A stretch of 6,066 nt of DNA. Source: CANLDA01 sp964021645. GTDB lineage: Bacteria > Pseudomonadota > Alphaproteobacteria > Rhodobacterales > Rhodobacteraceae. Where the stretch lies: NCBI GenBank assembly GCA_964021645.1, contig CAXIAD010000114.1, positions 1-6,066 of the forward strand. The letters run 5' to 3'. This document shows positions 5,616-6,066 of this stretch, piece by piece. Numbering within the stretch: the stretch's first letter is position 1; each line of letters starts with the position of its first letter. Below the pieces are notes generated by a model that had not been told where the DNA came from, did no database searches, and was given only the letters and a program-made list of their open reading frames with translations. The translations under genes and the position numbers were made by a program.

Positions 5616-6066
5616 TCACGAAAACCGCTTTAGCGCCAAAACAGCATTCAACCCGCCAAAGGCAAAGGCGTTTGATAAAACAACGTCAACCTTGGCCTCG
5701 CGCGCATGATTGGGCACCACATCCAAGGCACACTCGGGATCAGGTTCTTCATATCCGATTGTCGGGGCAATAACCCCATCCCGCAGCGCCATGATACAGG
5801 CCAATAATTCGACCGCGCCGGTTCCGCCAATCAGGTGCCCGTGCATGGATTTTGTTGAGCTGATCATCAATTTATCTGCATGCCGGCCAAAAACATCCGC
5901 AACTGCCGCGCATTCGGTCTTGTCATTCGCCGCAGTCCCCGTGCCGTGGGCATTAATATAACCCACATCTTCAGGGTTAATCTTTCCGTCCTGCAAGGCA
6001 CCAGAGATCGCCCGCGCCGCGCCGTGTTTGGACGGCATCACAATATCAGAGGCATCCGAACTCATC
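5616..6066 (-). CDS. FabF-like beta-ketoacyl-ACP synthase, C-terminal fragment (5' end beyond window)
   Basis: The C-terminal 149 or so residues of a thiolase-fold condensing enzyme (KAS II/FabF type), which extends an acyl chain by decarboxylative condensation with malonyl-ACP. The active-site Cys half lies outside the window. Visible catalytic motifs in fragment numbering are NAHGTGT with His40, KSMHGH with Lys72 and His77, and the C-terminal SNAFAFGGLNAVLAL (131-145). The His-Lys and Lys-His spacings (32 and 5) equal those of E. coli FabF, and the distance from His40 to the end also agrees, so the C-terminus is complete. The first Met, at 6065, is internal. KSMHGH and AFAFGGLN differ from housekeeping FabF (KSMTGH, GFGGTN), suggesting a paralogue for a special lipid or secondary pathway. 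No clear minus-strand terminator follows the stop. Confidence 0.88.
   Translation of the reverse strand, partial: MSSDASDIVMPSKHGAARAISGALQDGKINPEDVGYINAHGTGTAANDKTECAAVADVFGRHADKLMISSTKSMHGHLIGGTGAVELLACIMALRDGVIAPTIGYEEPDPECALDVVPNHAREAKVDVVLSNAFAFGGLNAVLALKRFS

Overview
The window looks like a piece of an alphaproteobacterial chromosome, most likely from the Rhodobacterales (Roseobacter-like). This is inferred from gene content: an invasion-associated locus B (IalB) type secreted protein, a family found mainly in alphaproteobacteria; a YjgR/DUF853 HerA-like ATPase; and a LIV-type ABC transporter of the style common in that order. I see no phage genes, transposases, CRISPR arrays, rRNA or tRNA.

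Layout. Positions 1-2854 (+) hold the distal part of a branched-chain amino acid (or related amide) ABC importer operon: the C-terminal three quarters of the ATPase LivF, then the permeases LivH and LivM. The genes are tightly packed, with a 2-nt gap and then a 4-nt ATGA overlap. A strong hairpin terminator at 2869-2897 separates this operon from a convergent gene, the YjgR/DUF853 ATPase at 2923-4491 (-). A long intergenic region (4492-4923) follows. Then come an ialB-like gene (4924-5487, +) with its own terminator and, convergent to it, the C-terminal third of a FabF-like beta-ketoacyl-ACP synthase that runs off the right edge (5616-6066, -).

The three liv products form one membrane complex: two permeases driven by LivF and presumably by a LivG partner encoded upstream. 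The other three genes are separate transcription units with no evident functional link to it or to each other.

The protein-coding part is ordinary. The stretch worth a second look is 4492-4923. It holds two plus-strand intrinsic terminators that do not belong to any annotated gene, a near-perfect 23-bp palindrome between them, an unusual set of mutually exclusive pairings before the second terminator, and a 16-bp inverted repeat just upstream of ialB. I interpret this as one or two undescribed small RNAs, or alternatively a small RNA plus an attenuator-type leader for ialB. This is inference from base pairing only, and no promoter there is convincing.
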